Below the pieces are notes generated by a model. That model saw only the letters and a list, made by a program, of their open reading frames with translations, did not search any database and was not told the origin of the DNA. This document shows positions 19,867-29,573 of a stretch of 64,000 nucleotides of DNA, one piece after another. Origin of the DNA: Mycobacterium palustre. GTDB lineage: Bacteria > Actinomycetota > Actinomycetes > Mycobacteriales > Mycobacteriaceae. Position numbers and translations under genes: made by a program. Numbering within the stretch: position 1 is the stretch's first letter; every line of letters starts with the position of its first letter. The DNA is taken from contig NZ_LQPJ01000043.1 of assembly GCF_002101785.1 (NCBI RefSeq), positions 33,874 to 97,873 of the forward strand. The letters run 5' to 3'.

Positions 19867-20256
19867 TCAGCCGGAGACCGCCGCGGCCATCAGGGCGACG
19901 TCGACGACCAACAGCGCGCAGCCGCACAGCGGAACGGCGATGCCGCCGCGGCGCTTTGCAGTGAAGAACGAGACGACCAGGACGACGAAGGCCACGACGG
20001 GCGCGCCGTAGAACGCGACCCCGAAGTCGATCCCGCCGCCACCCAGGTTGGGGCAGCTTCGGTCGGTGCAGCCGTCGGTGCTCATCACCGCACCGAGGGC
20101 AAAGAGCATCACGATCGCCGCGGCCGGCACCGTGGCCAGCGCCAGAGCCCAGTTGACCCACGGCCGCGCGTTGCGGCCGCGGCCGACATCCCGCCGCCCC
20201 GGTTCGGCCGCGTTCTGCGCCCCGCTGCCGACGGTCAGGTGGTTGTTCGCGTTCAT
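19867..20256 (-). CDS. Small membrane protein, unknown function
   Basis: 129 aa with three likely membrane helices (residues about 35-57, 75-97, 108-126) and a short loop with two cysteines (GCTDRSCPNLGGGG). N-terminus is polar (MNANNHLTVGSG). I do not recognise a family. It replaces the vapBC-type genes I remember at this place in M. tuberculosis. Convergent with the RDD gene, 10 bp between stops. Confidence 0.7.
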   Translation of the reverse strand: MNANNHLTVGSGAQNAAEPGRRDVGRGRNARPWVNWALALATVPAAAIVMLFALGAVMSTDGCTDRSCPNLGGGGIDFGVAFYGAPVVAFVVLVVSFFTAKRRGGIAVPLCGCALLVVDVALMAAAVSG

Positions 20257-20379
20257 CCCTGAGGTCCTACCCGCCGTTTACCGGATGCAAACTGCGCTGC
20301 GGGCCTACGGGATACCGGGCGTTCGATCCCTTTTCACCAGGTCGACACCCGATCGCGGCTCCTGGATGAATATCGCGTT

Positions 20380-20411
20380 GCATCACGTTAGTTTGCGATA
20401 TATCGTGATGC
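20380..20411. promoter_or_regulatory. Probable PadR operator (inverted repeats)
   Basis: GCATCACG (20380-20387) and CGTGATGC (20404-20411) form a perfect 8-bp inverted repeat. Within it CGATATATCG (20396-20405) is a perfect 10-bp palindrome. It lies about 50 bp before the PadR start and is likely autoregulatory. Confidence 0.6.
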
Positions 20412-20461
20412 TTCGAAGCGCGCGACCGGCGCGCTCTCCGCGTACGACGTAAGGAACCGAC

Positions 20462-21166
20462 ATGAGCACCCCATTCACTCCCCCCGAAGGATCGTTCGCC
20501 GGCGGCCCGGGCTTCGGCTTCGGCTTCGGCGCCGCGCCGCTGGACCGGCGCGCCTTGCACGAGGCCAAGCGGCAGGCCAGGCGGGAATTCCGCGAACACC
20601 TCCGCGATCACGCCGGGGGCGCCGGCTTCGGGCCCGGCTTCGGCCCCGGCTTCGGGCCGGGCTTCGGGCCGGGCCTCGGCTTCGGCCCGGGCGGCTGGCG
20701 CGGCGGATTTCGCCGTGGCGGCGGTGGCCGCGGCCGTCGCGGCGACGTGCGCGCGGCCATCCTCGCGCTGCTGGCCGAGCGGCCGATGCACGGCTACGAG
20801 ATGATCCAGCAGATCGCCGAGCGCAGCAACGGCATCTGGCGGCCCAGCCCCGGATCGGTTTACCCGACGCTGCAGCTGCTGGACGACGAGGGTCTGATCA
20901 CCGCGAGCGAATCCGACGGCAGCAAAAAGCTTTTCGAGCTGACCGACGAGGGTCGCGCGGCCGCCGAGAGGATCGAGACGCCACCGTGGGACGAGATCGC
21001 CGAGGGCGCCGACCCGGGCCACGTCAACCTGCGCGCGGCGATGGGCCAGTTGTTCGGCGCGGCAGCGCAATCCGCGCACACCGCCACCGCCGAGCAGCAG
21101 CAGCGCATCGTCGAGATCCTCAACAACGCCCGCCGCGAGATCTACGGCATCCTCGGCGAGGACTGA
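20462..21166 (+). CDS. PadR-family transcriptional regulator with Gly/Phe-rich N-terminus
   Basis: 234 aa. Residues about 10-95 are unusual: GFGFGFG followed by repeated GFGPGF units and a Gly/Arg stretch. The PadR winged helix begins near residue 95 (GDVRAAILALLAERPMHGYEMIQQIAE; SPGSVYPTLQLLDDEGLI), and a helical dimerisation tail follows. An inverted repeat directly upstream suggests autoregulation. The Gly/Phe-rich leader resembles those of several actinobacterial PadR proteins; it may be flexible or phase-separating (inference). Confidence 0.88.
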   Translation: MSTPFTPPEGSFAGGPGFGFGFGAAPLDRRALHEAKRQARREFREHLRDHAGGAGFGPGFGPGFGPGFGPGLGFGPGGWRGGFRRGGGGRGRRGDVRAAILALLAERPMHGYEMIQQIAERSNGIWRPSPGSVYPTLQLLDDEGLITASESDGSKKLFELTDEGRAAAERIETPPWDEIAEGADPGHVNLRAAMGQLFGAAAQSAHTATAEQQQRIVEILNNARREIYGILGED

Positions 21167-21181
21167 GCCATCCCGGTCCCG

Positions 21182-21245
21182 CCGCGAGCGTGCGCACAAT
21201 GACGGCCGCACCGGCGTGTCGCCGCACAGACACGCACGCTCGCGG
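21182..21245. terminator. Long hairpin between convergent genes
   Basis: CCGCGAGCGTGCG (21182-21194) is perfectly repeated in inverse at 21233-21245. It sits between the PadR and glpK stops and could serve as a bidirectional terminator. The same GCGAGCGTGCG-type hairpin is, as I recall, a common intergenic repeat of mycobacteria. Confidence 0.6.
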
Positions 21246-21271
21246 ACGGGGCCGAGTGGTCCCTGGGGAGG

Positions 21272-22798
21272 TTAAGTGACATCCACCCAATCCAGGGTCC
21301 GCTGCACCGCCTTGCGCCAGCCCTCGTACCCGGCGGCGCGCTCGTCCTCGCTCCACGCCGGCGTCCAGCGCTTGTCCTCTTGCCAGTTGGTGCGCAGCTC
21401 GGATGGATCGGCCCAGAACCCGGCCGACAGGCCCGCGGCGTAGGCGGCGCCCAGCGCGGTCGTCTCGGCGACCACCGGGCGCACCACGTCCACCCCCAGC
21501 ACGTCGGCCTGGATCTGCATGCACAGCTCGTTTTGCGTGATGCCGCCGTCGACCTTCAACACCTCAAGGCGCACACCGGAATCCGCCTCCATCGCCTCCA
21601 CCACGTCGCGGCTCTGGTAGCAGATCGCCTCCAGCGTCGCGCGGGCCAGGTGGGCGTTTGTGTTGAACCGCGACAGGCCCACGATCGCGCCCCGGGCATC
21701 GGACCGCCAGTAGGGGGCGAACAACCCGGAAAACGCGGGGACGAAATACATCCCGCCGTTGTCGGCGACCTGCCGGGCCAGCGACTCGCTTTGCGCGGCC
21801 CCGCTGATGATGCCCAGCTGGTCGCGCAACCACTGCACCGCCGAGCCGGTGACCGCGATCGAGCCCTCAAGGGCGTAAACGGGTTTGGCGTCCCCAAACT
21901 GGTAGCACACGGTGGTCAGCAAGCCGTTGTCGGAGCGCACGATCGACTCGCCGGTGTTGAGCAGCAGGAAATTGCCAGTGCCGTAAGTGTTTTTCGCCTC
22001 GCCCTCGGCCAGGCACACCTGGCCCACCATCGCCGCATGCTGATCGCCGAGCATGCCGGTGATGGGCACTTCCCCGCCGAGCGGCCCGGCCTCGGCCGTC
22101 ACACCGTAGGGCCGCACCGGCGACGACGACGCGATAGCGGGCAGCATCGCCCGCGGGATCGAGAAGAACGACAACAGCTCGTCGTCCCAGTCCAGCGTCT
22201 CCAAGTCCATCAGCATGGTCCGGCTGGCGTTGGTGACGTCGGTGACGTGCACGCCGCCCCGCGGGCCCCCGGTCAGGTTCCACAGCACCCAGGTGTCGGC
22301 GGTGCCGAAGAGGGCGTCACCGCTTTCGGCGGCCTCGCGCACACCGTCGACGTTCTCCAGGATCCATTGCAGCTTGCCGCCGGAAAAGTAAGTGGCAGGC
22401 GGCAGGCCCGCCTTGCGCCGGATCACCTCGCCGCGGCCGTCGCGGTCCAGCGCCGACGCGATCCGATCGGTGCGGGTGTCCTGCCACACGATCGCGTTGT
22501 AGTACGGCCGTCCGGTGCGCCGATTCCACACCATCGTGGTCTCGCGCTGATTGGTAATCCCAAGCGCCACAAGGTTTTCGGGGCCCAGCTTGGCGCGGTT
22601 CAGCACCGACATCAACACCGAGGAGGTGCGCTCCCAGATTTCGACCGGGTCGTGCTCGACCCAGCCGGCGCGGGGCAGGACCTGCTCGTGTTCGAGTTGG
22701 TGGCGGGCGACTTCGGCGCCGTCGTGGTCGAAGATCATGCAGCGTGTGCTGGTGGTGCCCTGGTCGATGGCGGCTACGAATTCGGCGGACTCGGTCAA
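21272..22798 (-). CDS. glpK: Glycerol kinase
   Basis: 508 aa, usual length. Phosphorylates glycerol to glycerol-3-phosphate. N-terminal [18 protein letters not shown] is the FGGY phosphate-binding loop, with [13 protein letters not shown] [17 protein letters not shown] and [18 protein letters not shown] further on. Corresponds to Rv3696c. Single gene; no glpF or glpD nearby. Confidence 0.97.
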   Translation of the reverse strand: MTESAEFVAAIDQGTTSTRCMIFDHDGAEVARHQLEHEQVLPRAGWVEHDPVEIWERTSSVLMSVLNRAKLGPENLVALGITNQRETTMVWNRRTGRPYYNAIVWQDTRTDRIASALDRDGRGEVIRRKAGLPPATYFSGGKLQWILENVDGVREAAESGDALFGTADTWVLWNLTGGPRGGVHVTDVTNASRTMLMDLETLDWDDELLSFFSIPRAMLPAIASSSPVRPYGVTAEAGPLGGEVPITGMLGDQHAAMVGQVCLAEGEAKNTYGTGNFLLLNTGESIVRSDNGLLTTVCYQFGDAKPVYALEGSIAVTGSAVQWLRDQLGIISGAAQSESLARQVADNGGMYFVPAFSGLFAPYWRSDARGAIVGLSRFNTNAHLARATLEAICYQSRDVVEAMEADSGVRLEVLKVDGGITQNELCMQIQADVLGVDVVRPVVAETTALGAAYAAGLSAGFWADPSELRTNWQEDKRWTPAWSEDERAAGYEGWRKAVQRTLDWVDVT

Positions 22799-22926
22799 AA
22801 TTTCCCTCCTCCGGCGTGAGCCGAGACGATGTCAGGTCCATCATGGTGCACCCGCCGGCCGCGCGACAGCGCAGGTCAACCCGTCGCCCCTTGCGCTACC
22901 GCCGGTAACCCTGTTGCATCGGCGGT

Positions 22927-25092
22927 GTGGGCGAAGAGGTCAAGCGCGCCGCGTATGACCGCGCACATCGGTCGGAGTACCGGCGCAAGGTGCGCCTGTG
23001 TCTGGACGTCTTCGAAACCATGCTCGCCCAGTGCCGGTTCGAATCCGACCGCCAGCTCACCGGCATGGAGATCGAGTGCAACCTCGTCGATGCCGACTAT
23101 CAGCCGGCCATGTCGAATCGGCACGTGCTCGACGCCATCGCCGACCCGGCCTACCAGACCGAATTGGGCGCCTACAACATCGAATTCAACGTGCCGCCGC
23201 GGCCGTTGCCCGGCCACACCGTGCTGGACCTGGAGGCCGACGTGCGAGGCAGCCTGAACGACGCGGAGGCCAAGGCGAAGTCCAGCGGGTCCCACATCGT
23301 GATGATCGGCATCCTGCCGACGTTGATGCCCGAACACCTCGACGACGGCTGGATGAGCGAGTCGACGCGGTATGCGGCCCTCAACGACTCGATCTTTTCC
23401 GCCCGTGGCGAGGACATCCCGATCAACATCGACGGCCCCGAGCCGCTGAGCTGGCAGGCCGCCTCGATCGCACCCGAATCCGCTTGCACCAGCATGCAAT
23501 TGCATCTGCAGCTGTCACCCGCCGATTTCGCGGCCAACTGGAACGCGGCGCAGGTGCTCGCGGGCCCGCAGCTGGCGCTGGCCGCCAACTCGCCCTACTT
23601 CTTTGGCCACCGGCTGTGGGCCGAAACCCGCATCGAGGTGTTCGCCCAATCCACCGATACCCGGCCCGAGGAGCTCAAGGCGCAGGGCGTGCGGCCACGG
23701 GTGTGGTTCGGCGAGCGATGGATCGACTCCGTCCTGGATCTTTTCCAGGAGAACGTCCAATACTTCCCGTCGCTGTTGCCCGAGGTTTCCGACGAGGATC
23801 CGATGGCCGAGCTGGCGGCCGGGCGCACGCCGCAGCTTGCCGAGCTGCGATTGCACAACGGCACCGTGTACCGCTGGAACCGGCCGGTGTACGACGTGGT
23901 CGACGGGCGCCCACACCTGCGGCTGGAAAACCGGGTGTTGCCCGCCGGGCCGACCGTGGTCGACATGCTGGGCAACTCGGCGTTCTACTACGGCGTGCTG
24001 CGCAGCCTGTCCGAACAGGACGATCCGCTGTGGAACCGGATGGGTTTCGGTGTCGCACAGGAGAATTTCCTCGCAGCGGCGCGCACCGGGTTAGACACCC
24101 GGCTGCACTGGCCCGGCGTGGGTGAGGTGACGGCGCGGCGGCTGGTCCTCGACACGTTGCTGCCGCTGGCCCACGAGGGGCTGCGGCGTTGGGGCGTCGA
24201 CGCCGAGGTGCGCGACCGGTTCCTCGGCGTCATCGAGGGCCGCGCCAAGACGGGTCGCAACGGGGCCAGCTGGCAGGTGGCCACGGTGCGCAGGCTGGAA
24301 ACCGGCGGCCTGAGCCGGCCCGCGGCGCTGGCCGAGATGCTCCGGCGGTACTGCGAACACATGCACAGCAACGAACCGGTGCATACCTGGGCCGAGAGCG
24401 GCGAGGGGGGATCCGTGTCGTCCGAAATCATGGACTGGGACAGCGGCTACCGCGAGGAGAGCGAGTTCGGGGGCCCGCCGCCGTGGAACATCGGCGAGCC
24501 GCAGCCCGAGTTGGCGGCGCTGCTCGAGGCCGGCAAGTTCCGCAGCGACGTGCTCGACGCCGGCTGCGGGTTCGCCGAGCTGTCGCTGGCGCTGGCCGAG
24601 CGCGGCCACACCGTCGTCGGCGTCGACATCACGTCGACCGCCGTCGCGGCGGCCACCAAGGCCGCGGCCGAGCGGGGCCTGAGCACGGCCACCTTCGTGC
24701 AGGCCGACATCACGTCCTTCACCGGACATGACGGGCGCTTTTCGACCGTCGTCGACAGCACGTTGTTCCATTCGCTGCCGGTGGAGGGCCGCGACGGATA
24801 CCTCCACTCGGTGCACCAAGCCGCGGCCCCGGGCGCCGGCTATTTCGTGCTGGTATTCGCCAAGGGCGCCTTCCCCGCCGAGATGGAGCCGAAGCCCAAC
24901 GAGGTCGACGAGGACGAGCTTCGCGCGGCCGTGAGCAAGTACTGGGAGATCGACGAGATCCGGCCCGCCTATATCCACGCCAACATCCCACCGGTCTTGA
25001 ACGCGCCGTTCGAGTTTCCGCCGCACGAACGCGACGAGAAGGGCCGGATGAAGTTGCCGGCCTACCTGCTGACGGCGCACAAATCCCGCTGA
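22927..25092 (+). CDS. Fused glutamate-cysteine-ligase-like protein and SAM-dependent methyltransferase
   Basis: 721 aa from GTG. Residues about 1-490 resemble the GCS2-type glutamate-cysteine ligase-like family (MEIECNLVDADYQP, ELGAYNIEFNVPPRPL, NSPYFFGHRLWAETRIEVFAQ). From residue 502 (MDWDSGYREESEF) the protein is a class I methyltransferase with motif I VLDAGCGFAELSLALAERGHTVVGVD. In M. tuberculosis, as I recall, these are separate neighbouring genes (Rv3698, about 509 aa; Rv3699, about 233 aa). Here there is no stop between them and the linker is only about ten residues. A true fusion is likely but a sequencing artefact is not excluded. Proximity to the egt operon may be meaningful but no function is known. 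Confidence 0.85.
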   Translation: MGEEVKRAAYDRAHRSEYRRKVRLCLDVFETMLAQCRFESDRQLTGMEIECNLVDADYQPAMSNRHVLDAIADPAYQTELGAYNIEFNVPPRPLPGHTVLDLEADVRGSLNDAEAKAKSSGSHIVMIGILPTLMPEHLDDGWMSESTRYAALNDSIFSARGEDIPINIDGPEPLSWQAASIAPESACTSMQLHLQLSPADFAANWNAAQVLAGPQLALAANSPYFFGHRLWAETRIEVFAQSTDTRPEELKAQGVRPRVWFGERWIDSVLDLFQENVQYFPSLLPEVSDEDPMAELAAGRTPQLAELRLHNGTVYRWNRPVYDVVDGRPHLRLENRVLPAGPTVVDMLGNSAFYYGVLRSLSEQDDPLWNRMGFGVAQENFLAAARTGLDTRLHWPGVGEVTARRLVLDTLLPLAHEGLRRWGVDAEVRDRFLGVIEGRAKTGRNGASWQVATVRRLETGGLSRPAALAEMLRRYCEHMHSNEPVHTWAESGEGGSVSSEIMDWDSGYREESEFGGPPPWNIGEPQPELAALLEAGKFRSDVLDAGCGFAELSLALAERGHTVVGVDITSTAVAAATKAAAERGLSTATFVQADITSFTGHDGRFSTVVDSTLFHSLPVEGRDGYLHSVHQAAAPGAGYFVLVFAKGAFPAEMEPKPNEVDEDELRAAVSKYWEIDEIRPAYIHANIPPVLNAPFEFPPHERDEKGRMKLPAYLLTAHKSR

Positions 25093-25104
25093 GCCCCGCG
25101 CTCG

Positions 25105-26505
25105 TCAGATGGTGCCCACGCCCGTGAGGGCGGTACCGACGAACGCCAACTCCGCAAGCAGGGCGTTCGTATTGGATTGCAGCGCACTGACGTAGCTGGT
25201 CGCCGGAGGGATCCGGAACTGCCCGATTTGTATGGGTTCGATTGTGGTGTTCGGGATGTGGATGTGGGGCAGGTCGAATGCGCCGACTCCCACGGGCGGG
25301 ATGGTCAGCGGCGGCGTGGCAAACGCGGGCCAGCTGAGCTGCGGCAGCGCGAAGTCGCCTACTGCAATCGGCGGGATGGTCAGCGGCGCCGTCGCGAAGC
25401 CGGGCCAGCTGACTTGCGGCAGGGTGAAACCGCTGACGTCGATGGGCGGAATGGTGATGGACGAGATGCTGAAGCCCGAAAGGCCGATCGACGGGAACAG
25501 GTAATCGCCCGAGCCGCTGGGATTCCCGATGGTCAGGATCGGCAATTGGAACTGGCCGATCTGGATACCGGGGAAATTGATCGTGCTGATCGAGCCCAGC
25601 GTGTTGAAGCCGAAACTCGGCGCGAAATCGAAGCCGTGGAGAACGATGTCGTAATTGGGTGCGACGATGTTGCTCGTTTCCAGGCTGAGCACCGTCACAT
25701 CCCCACTACCACCCGTGATGTTGATATCCGGAAGCTGTATCCGGGGGAAGTTGAACCCCGGAATAGTCACGGTGGGCAGGCTCCAGTCGCTGAGCGCGAT
25801 CCTCGGTGTCTGGAACTGCGGAATATCGACAGCCGGCAGGTTGATCGACGGCACCGATATGGCCGGGGTGGTTATCTGCGGAAGGCTGAAGCCTCCGACA
25901 GTGACGCCGGGCGGCGTCGCCCCGGCCGGGATGTCGATCGCCGGTATCGTGATCTGCGGCAAGCTGAACGGACTGAGCGTCACGTTCGGGGGCGTGGTCC
26001 CGGCCGGAATGTTTATCGACGGAATGGTCAACCGGGGCAGATCGAATGCGGAAAGGCTTATCGGATTGATGTTCACTTCCGGCACGACGATCCCGGGCGT
26101 GCCGAGGGTGACGAGGATCCCGCTCTGGCTGATCTGAAAGTTGACGATGCCGCCGTACAAGGTGAACGTTTGTACGGCCGCCGCGGGCGCGGCCGCCGCG
26201 GGCGCGCCGCCGGCCAGAACCCCCGCATTAGCGGCCTCGGCGCTGACATATGCCGCCGCACCGGCACTCAACAATCTTTCGAACTCTGCGTGGAACGCCC
26301 GCGCCTGAGCGTTGAGGGCTTGAAATTGCTGGCCCGCGCCGCCGAACAGCGAAGCGATCGCAATCGATATCTCGTCTTCAGCGGCCGCGGCTATCCCCGT
26401 GAGGGGTTCGGCGTTCGCCGCCGCGTCGGCCAGCGAGGCCCGGACGCCGGCAAGGTCCTGAGCTGCAGCCTGCACCGCATCCGGCACGGTCGTCACGAAC
26501 GACAT
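25105..26505 (-). CDS. PE-family protein with Ile/Pro-rich repeats
   Basis: 466 aa. The ATG giving MSFVTTVPDAV has GGGAG 6-7 nt upstream; the ATG two codons earlier sits directly on that RBS. Residues 1-95 are a PE domain ending in YVSAE, the YxxxD/E type VII (ESX) secretion signal. From about 115 on the protein consists of repeated FxLPxIxIPxIxIPxG units, the style more often seen in PPE-MPTR proteins than in PE_PGRS. No lipase or aspartic-protease tail. It lies between the genes equivalent to Rv3699 and egtE, where I remember none in M. tuberculosis. Probably exported or surface-located. Confidence 0.88.
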   Translation of the reverse strand: MSFVTTVPDAVQAAAQDLAGVRASLADAAANAEPLTGIAAAAEDEISIAIASLFGGAGQQFQALNAQARAFHAEFERLLSAGAAAYVSAEAANAGVLAGGAPAAAAPAAAVQTFTLYGGIVNFQISQSGILVTLGTPGIVVPEVNINPISLSAFDLPRLTIPSINIPAGTTPPNVTLSPFSLPQITIPAIDIPAGATPPGVTVGGFSLPQITTPAISVPSINLPAVDIPQFQTPRIALSDWSLPTVTIPGFNFPRIQLPDINITGGSGDVTVLSLETSNIVAPNYDIVLHGFDFAPSFGFNTLGSISTINFPGIQIGQFQLPILTIGNPSGSGDYLFPSIGLSGFSISSITIPPIDVSGFTLPQVSWPGFATAPLTIPPIAVGDFALPQLSWPAFATPPLTIPPVGVGAFDLPHIHIPNTTIEPIQIGQFRIPPATSYVSALQSNTNALLAELAFVGTALTGVGTI

Positions 26506-26758
26506 CGCCATCTCCCTTCGCGCCGCGGCAACCGGCCGCGTTATCCACTAAGAAGCAATGGCGGCTGGCCGGCCGGCATCGGAGCCGACGGCGCCCCAGT
26601 TCAGCGGCACCGACCCGTGACCCGCCTCTGGCCATCGAGGCACAAGCTACCGCACACACGCCTAATAAGAACAGCTTTTCCATACTTTTGGTCAGCATTC
26701 CCCCCGAAATTGACGGACTCGGTCTTTAGCGGGGCGCCGCACGCGAGTCGTCCGCGCA

Positions 26759-27901
26759 CTAGCCGCCCGTCGCAGCGGTGGCCGCGATCAGGGCCTCGGC
26801 GAAGATCTCCAGATCCTCCTCGGTGGCGTCGACGTGCGGCGAGATCCGCAGCCGCGGCGCGGTCAGCTCCAGCGGCGCGCGCTGCACGCCGACAAATGTC
26901 GTCAGGATCCGCCGCTGGGCCAGCAGCCACGACCGCACCGCCTGGGGATCGGCACCGTCGACCGGGGCCAGCGTGGTGATCGCGCTCGGCTCCTCGGCCT
27001 CTTCGACCACCGCCCACCCCGGCACGTCGGCCAGCGCCGCCCGGCTGATGCGGCCGACCTCGGCCAGCCGCGCCCGCACGGCCCGCGGACCGTAGGCCAG
27101 ATGCTCGCCCAGGGCCAGCGAAAAGCCCACGCGCGCAGCGACATTGGCTTCACCGAACTCCAGCTGTTGGGCCACCGTCGATGCCGCCGCCCACTCGGGG
27201 GCGGCCAGCCGGGGACGCAACCGCTCCATCAGCTCGCGGCGCACCGCCAGGCAACCCACCCCGCGGGGCCCGGCGATCCACTTGCGCGACGACGCGTAGG
27301 TGACGTCGGCGCCCACCGCGCAGTCCACCTGCCCCAGGGCTTGGGCGGCGTCCACCACCAGCGGCAGCCCCAACTCGACGCAAAGCTGCGCGACCATCGA
27401 AAGCGGTTGCACCACACCGCTGTGGCTGGCCAACGCGGTCAGATGGACCAGATCGGGCCGGTCTTCGTCCAGCATCAAGGCGGCATCGTCGAGCGCGACC
27501 CGGCCGTCGTCGAGCGTCGGCAACAGCCGGCGATCGAACCCGTGGGCGGCCATCATCGCCAGGTTGGGTCCGTACTCGCCGGGTAGGCACGCGACCCGCC
27601 GGCGTTCGGCGGGCCAGCTGCCCAACAGCAGGTCGAGCGCGTTCAGCGAGCCGGTCGTGAACACGACCTCGGCGTCGGGGGTGCCGCACAGCGCCGCGAT
27701 CGCCGCGCGCCCGGCGTCGAGCACCGGGGCGGCCGCCTCCGCCGCGACGTAGCCGCCGATCTCGGCCTCGTTGCGCGCGTGGCGGTCGGCGGCGTCGATG
27801 ACCGCGAGGCTTTGTCGCGAGCAGGCGGCGTTGTCCAGGTGCAGGCCGGCCACCGGCGGGCGGGCCGCCCGCCACCGGTCGGCCAGGGTGCCTTCGGTCA
27901 C
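26759..27901 (-). CDS. egtE: Ergothioneine biosynthesis PLP-dependent lyase
   Basis: 380 aa from the GTG overlapping the egtD stop (GTGA); the longer ORF upstream is only the egtD shadow. Class V aminotransferase fold: [48 protein letters not shown] (PLP aspartate) and [15 protein letters not shown] (PLP lysine). It performs the last step, C-S lysis of hercynyl-cysteine sulfoxide to ergothioneine. Final gene of the egtABCDE operon. 253 bp follow to the PE gene with nothing recognisable. Confidence 0.95.
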   Translation of the reverse strand: MTEGTLADRWRAARPPVAGLHLDNAACSRQSLAVIDAADRHARNEAEIGGYVAAEAAAPVLDAGRAAIAALCGTPDAEVVFTTGSLNALDLLLGSWPAERRRVACLPGEYGPNLAMMAAHGFDRRLLPTLDDGRVALDDAALMLDEDRPDLVHLTALASHSGVVQPLSMVAQLCVELGLPLVVDAAQALGQVDCAVGADVTYASSRKWIAGPRGVGCLAVRRELMERLRPRLAAPEWAAASTVAQQLEFGEANVAARVGFSLALGEHLAYGPRAVRARLAEVGRISRAALADVPGWAVVEEAEEPSAITTLAPVDGADPQAVRSWLLAQRRILTTFVGVQRAPLELTAPRLRISPHVDATEEDLEIFAEALIAATAATGG

Positions 27902-28863
27902 TTGGCGGCCAGCGACAGCCCGAAGTCGCCGGCTTCGTCGGTCCACCACCGGATCTGGCGCAGCCCGGCATCGGACAGCTCGGCGCTGACGCCGTCGGGC
28001 CGGAACTTGCACGAGACCTCGGTGAGCATTTCCTCGCCGGCGTCGAACTCGACGGTCAGGTCCAGCGCCCCGATGCGCACCCGCTGGCGGCTGCCGGCCC
28101 GAAGCCACATCTCGATGCGTTCCGCCTCGCCGTTCCACCGGGCCACGTGTTGGAAGGCGTCGACGTCGAAGTCGGCGTCGAGCTGGCGATTGATCACCGC
28201 CAGCACGTTGCGGTTGAAGCGGGCCGTCACCCCGGCGGCGTCGTCGTAGGCGCGCACCAGCCGGTTGGAGTCCTTGACCAGGTCGGTGCCCAGCAGCAGG
28301 GTGTCGCCCGGCGACATCACCGCGGCCAGCGTCGAGAGGAACTCCGCGCGCGGCCCGGGCGTGAGATTGCCGATCGTCGACCCGAGGAACACGAACAACC
28401 GCCGTCCGCCGCCGGGTATCTCGGTCAGGTGCTCCTCGAAATCCCCGCAGACCGCGTTGATTTCGACCCCGGGGTATTCCCGCTGGACGGCCGCCGCGGT
28501 CGCCGACAACACGCCGGCGTCGACATCGAACGGCACGAACCCGCGCAACGATCCGCGTTCGCGCAGCGCGTCCAGCAGCCGCCGCGTCTTTTCCGACGTG
28601 CCGGCGCCGAGCTCGACCAGGGTGTCGGCCTGGCTGGCCGACGCGATGTCGCCGGACCGGGCGCGCAGTATCTCGGCTTCGGCGCGCGTCGGGTAGTACT
28701 CCGGCAGCCGGGTGATCTGGTCGAACAGGTCGCTCCCCACCGAGTCGTAAAACCACTTGGGCGGCAAGGACTTCGGCGTCTGGCGCAGGCCGTCGGACAC
28801 GTCGCGACGCAGCGCGTGATACGCCGAGTCGGCGGCGAGGTGATTGGACAGCGTCAGCGTCAT
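27898..28863 (-). CDS. egtD: L-histidine N-alpha-trimethyltransferase
   Basis: 321 aa, the same length as in M. tuberculosis. SAM-dependent trimethylation of histidine to hercynine. [39 protein letters not shown] (motif I) and [16 protein letters not shown] are the family's conserved segments. ATG overlaps the egtC stop (ATGA) and its own stop overlaps the egtE GTG. Confidence 0.97.
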   Translation of the reverse strand: MTLTLSNHLAADSAYHALRRDVSDGLRQTPKSLPPKWFYDSVGSDLFDQITRLPEYYPTRAEAEILRARSGDIASASQADTLVELGAGTSEKTRRLLDALRERGSLRGFVPFDVDAGVLSATAAAVQREYPGVEINAVCGDFEEHLTEIPGGGRRLFVFLGSTIGNLTPGPRAEFLSTLAAVMSPGDTLLLGTDLVKDSNRLVRAYDDAAGVTARFNRNVLAVINRQLDADFDVDAFQHVARWNGEAERIEMWLRAGSRQRVRIGALDLTVEFDAGEEMLTEVSCKFRPDGVSAELSDAGLRQIRWWTDEAGDFGLSLAAK

Positions 28864-29573
28864 CGAGATCCCTTCGGGTGAGTGAGCGGCGTGATCGTGA
28901 CCCCGTGCGGGGTGACCTCGACCAGGTGGCGGTCCGGCACGTCGTCCCAGTCCGGTGAGTCGTCGTAGGGCTCGCTGGCCAGCACCACCCCGTCGTCGCG
29001 GCGCAGGATGCACAACGTGTCGCCCCAGGCGGTGCCCAGCAGGCGGGAACCGTCGGCGGCCAGGATGTTCAGCCGCGCGAGGGGGTCGGCCATGCCGACC
29101 TCGGCGATGGTGTCGCCCAGCGCGTCGAGGCCCCGGTCGAAGATGGTGGCCGCGAGAATGGCGCTGTCGCATACGGATTCGGCCGACGAGGTGGGCGCCA
29201 GCACGGCGCGACCGACGACGCCGTTGTGCGACAGCAGCCATCGTCCGTCGGTGAACGGCGCGGCCGCGCTGGCTTCGATCGGCATGCCGACGGTCGCCGA
29301 CCGCACGGCGGCCACGATGCAGTGGCTGCGCAGCGCCGGCGCGACGGAGTCGAAGGACGCGTCGCCCCACAGCGGCGCCGCACTGCGCCACCGCCGCGGC
29401 ACCTCGCCCCCCGAGGTGCGGTCGAAGAATCCGACGCCCCAGCCGTCGGCGTTCATCAGGCCGTGCTTCTGCCGGCGCGGCGCGTAGGACTGCACCCGCA
29501 ACCCGAAGGGCGGGTCGAGCATTAACGACGAGACCGTGACGTCGGCGCCTAGCCAGCCCAGGTGGCGGCACAT
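28860..29573 (-). CDS. egtC: Gamma-glutamyl-hercynylcysteine sulfoxide hydrolase
   Basis: 237 aa. Class II glutamine amidotransferase fold with N-terminal nucleophile Cys2 (MCRHLGWLG), [11 protein letters not shown] and [12 protein letters not shown]. It removes glutamate from the gamma-glutamyl hercynylcysteine sulfoxide made by EgtB. Start ATG shares one base with the egtB stop (TGATG). Confidence 0.95.
   Translation of the reverse strand: MCRHLGWLGADVTVSSLMLDPPFGLRVQSYAPRRQKHGLMNADGWGVGFFDRTSGGEVPRRWRSAAPLWGDASFDSVAPALRSHCIVAAVRSATVGMPIEASAAAPFTDGRWLLSHNGVVGRAVLAPTSSAESVCDSAILAATIFDRGLDALGDTIAEVGMADPLARLNILAADGSRLLGTAWGDTLCILRRDDGVVLASEPYDDSPDWDDVPDRHLVEVTPHGVTITPLTHPKGSR

Noticed and set aside
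27902..28756. N-terminal extension of EgtE to 665 aa
   Set aside because: The extension is a shadow frame of egtD; the GTG overlapping the egtD stop gives the normal EgtE length.
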